This document shows positions 63,006 through 64,000 of a DNA stretch of 64,000 nt, one piece after another. Source of the stretch: Nocardia camponoti (GTDB taxonomy: Bacteria; Actinomycetota; Actinomycetes; Mycobacteriales; Mycobacteriaceae); contig NZ_BMMW01000001.1 of the NCBI RefSeq assembly GCF_014646135.1, forward strand, positions 947,570-1,011,569, read 5' to 3'. Position 1 is the stretch's first letter. The number at the start of each line of letters is the position of its first letter. The notes beneath the pieces are model-generated. The model searched no databases and was not told the origin of the DNA. It worked only from the letters and a program-made list of their open reading frames with translations. Made by a program: the position numbers and the translations under genes.

Positions 63006-64000
63006 CGCGGAATCGTGCTCCTGCCCAGGTCAGGTGAACGGTTGGCCCAGCGGTCGCCTGCCATGTCGCCCGCGCTCTGCTCGGCTCGACTCGCGGTTCC
63101 CGCCGCCGCGCGTGCGGCCGCGATGTTGCGTGCCGCACCGGATGGCACCGACCCCGAACTCGGCGAACCGGTCGTGCCGCCGCCCCCACCGCGCGGCGGC
63201 GGCGTGGCTCGCGGTCCGCCGCCAGCAGGGCCGACCCCACCTGGTCGCGGGCCGCCCGCACCGCCACCACCGCCGAAGTACCCCGCCGAACCTGGTGCGG
63301 CATGAGCGCGTGCGGCAACAGCTTTCGTGCCGATCGAACCGAGCGCCATCGCGCCAATCGCGGTGCCACCGGCAACCATCAGACCCGAACCGCCCGTACC
63401 AACCGTGGCGACCGCTGGCGCGACAAGTCGCATCAGCGCGGGCAACACGAACGCGACGCTGCACAGCAGTACAAGCGCGACCAACATGCGCTGCGCCTGT
63501 TCACCGTCGGGCAGCGCGGCACCGCCTGGCGTCGTCTCGTCCACATGACCAGCGGTGACGAACGCGATCATGTACACGATCGCGGCCACCGGCTTAAACA
63601 GCATGAACGCGATGATCCAGCCGACCAGTTTCTGATACGACTGCTTGCCCGTACCGGTCGCCGATGCCGCTGCCGCGAGAGGCAAGACACCGGCCGCGAC
63701 GACGAGCAATCCCTGTCGAACGATGGCAAGCACGATCTGGGCGAGCGCGCCAAGCAAACCAACAATCGCGATGATCAACACCAAACCGGGCGAAAACGCT
63801 TGCAGCTTAGACGTTTTCACCATCAGCTCGGCCATGTTCTTGGCGTTGCCGCCAGTGGCATCAGCGATGATCCACTCGGAGAACTTGTCCGACGCGCGGG
63901 TGCCAGCCACGATCACCGCGCCAAGCATCCACGAGCTGAAAACCACCCGTGCGAAGAGCCGGAACGACTCAGCAGCCTCACTGACCGCGGCGCCGCGGCG
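63002..64000 (-). CDS. TrbL/VirB6-like polytopic channel protein, C-terminal part (5' end off the window)
   Basis: The frame is open to the right edge (at least 333 codons), so the start lies outside; an internal GTG at 63946 is not taken as the start. At least five transmembrane helices are present (ALVLLCSVAFVLPALM, GLVLIIAIVGLLGALAQIVL and KLVGWIIAFMLFKPVAAIV among them). A Gly-rich membrane-proximal region and a Gly/Pro/Ala-rich cytoplasmic tail (GGGGAGGPRPGGVGPAGGG) follow. The motif GKQSYQKLVGWIIAFMLFKP is typical of TrbL-like proteins of actinobacterial conjugation systems, which form the inner-membrane channel. It is coupled by a 4-base overlap to the SCO6880-like gene. Confidence 0.85.
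   Translation of the reverse strand, partial: RRGAAVSEAAESFRLFARVVFSSWMLGAVIVAGTRASDKFSEWIIADATGGNAKNMAELMVKTSKLQAFSPGLVLIIAIVGLLGALAQIVLAIVRQGLLVVAAGVLPLAAAASATGTGKQSYQKLVGWIIAFMLFKPVAAIVYMIAFVTAGHVDETTPGGAALPDGEQAQRMLVALVLLCSVAFVLPALMRLVAPAVATVGTGGSGLMVAGGTAIGAMALGSIGTKAVAARAHAAPGSAGYFGGGGGAGGPRPGGVGPAGGGPRATPPPRGGGGGTTGSPSSGSVPSGAARNIAAARAAAGTASRAEQSAGDMAGDRWANRSPDLGRSTIPR

Larger units (their letters stand above)
54080..64000 (-). mobile_element. Type IV secretion (conjugation-like) gene cluster, continues past the right edge
   Basis: Eight consecutive minus-strand genes, most overlapping by 4 bases, encode the parts of an actinobacterial type IV secretion or conjugation system: TrbL/VirB6-like channel, SCO6880 family, VirB4-like ATPase, HTH protein, cell-wall hydrolase, lipoprotein, VirD4-like coupling ATPase and DUF4913. 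It sits where the mycobacterial core order is broken after ppiB. No integrase, relaxase, replication gene or att repeat is visible, so the left boundary near 54.0 kb is only inferred from the terminator and the end of core genes. Confidence 0.5.

Overview
The window looks like chromosomal DNA of a GC-rich actinobacterium of the order Mycobacteriales (Nocardia/Rhodococcus/Gordonia/Mycobacterium relatives). The evidence is an actinobacterial integration host factor (mihF), the pyrR-pyrB-pyrC-(Rv1382-like)-carA-carB-pyrF operon, an EspC-type type VII secretion substrate, mycobacterial-type LexA boxes, a KstR-type operator, many GTG starts and 4-base gene overlaps. Gene order was compared with M. 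tuberculosis from memory only, and the genus cannot be fixed from the sequence. Bases 1-12.2 kb, all on the minus strand, form a housekeeping block. It runs pyrR, pyrB, pyrC, a small membrane protein, carA, carB and pyrF (UMP synthesis), ending in a hairpin, and continues with mihF, gmk, rpoZ, coaBC and the 5' part of metK. A PyrR-binding RNA loop sits directly on the pyrR ribosome binding site. Bases 12.3-18.5 kb, on the plus strand, are accessory: a DUF3626 protein, a serpin, an AlkB-like dioxygenase under a LexA box, and a 952-residue NERD-domain protein with a long disordered repeat region and a membrane anchor. Bases 18.5-35.6 kb are a conserved core corresponding to Rv2533-Rv2559. It holds nusB, efp and pepQ on the minus strand, then a prepilin-peptidase-like gene with aroC-aroK-aroB on the plus strand, then a cholesterol-oxidase-like flavoprotein, and aroE-mltG-ruvX-alaS-rarA on the minus strand. 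The aroK product is remarkable: a normal shikimate kinase core carries a 395-residue repetitive, arginine-rich disordered tail. Bases 35.7-53.4 kb mix core genes (Rv2560-like, aspS, ypfJ, Rv2578c-like, hisS, ppiB) with accessory ones: a frameshifted PhoD phosphatase, an ECF42-type sigma factor with its DGPF partner, an APH-fold kinase, a DUF389 membrane protein, and a type VII substrate pair divergent from a steroid-dehydrogenase-like SDR with a perfect KstR-type operator. The Rv2578c-like radical SAM gene has a perfect LexA box, so the window holds two predicted SOS genes. From about 54 kb to the right edge, on the minus strand and mostly translationally coupled, lies a type IV secretion (conjugation-like) operon. 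It contains a TrbL/VirB6-like membrane protein, an SCO6880-family protein, a VirB4-like ATPase, a small transposase-OrfA-like HTH protein, an M23 + lytic transglycosylase + inactive NlpC/P60-like hydrolase, a lipoprotein, a VirD4/TraG-like coupling ATPase and a DUF4913 protein. It begins where the M. tuberculosis order would continue with relA after ppiB, so it is probably an integrated element, but no integrase, relaxase or att site is visible inside the window. No tRNA, rRNA, CRISPR array or complete insertion sequence was recognised.
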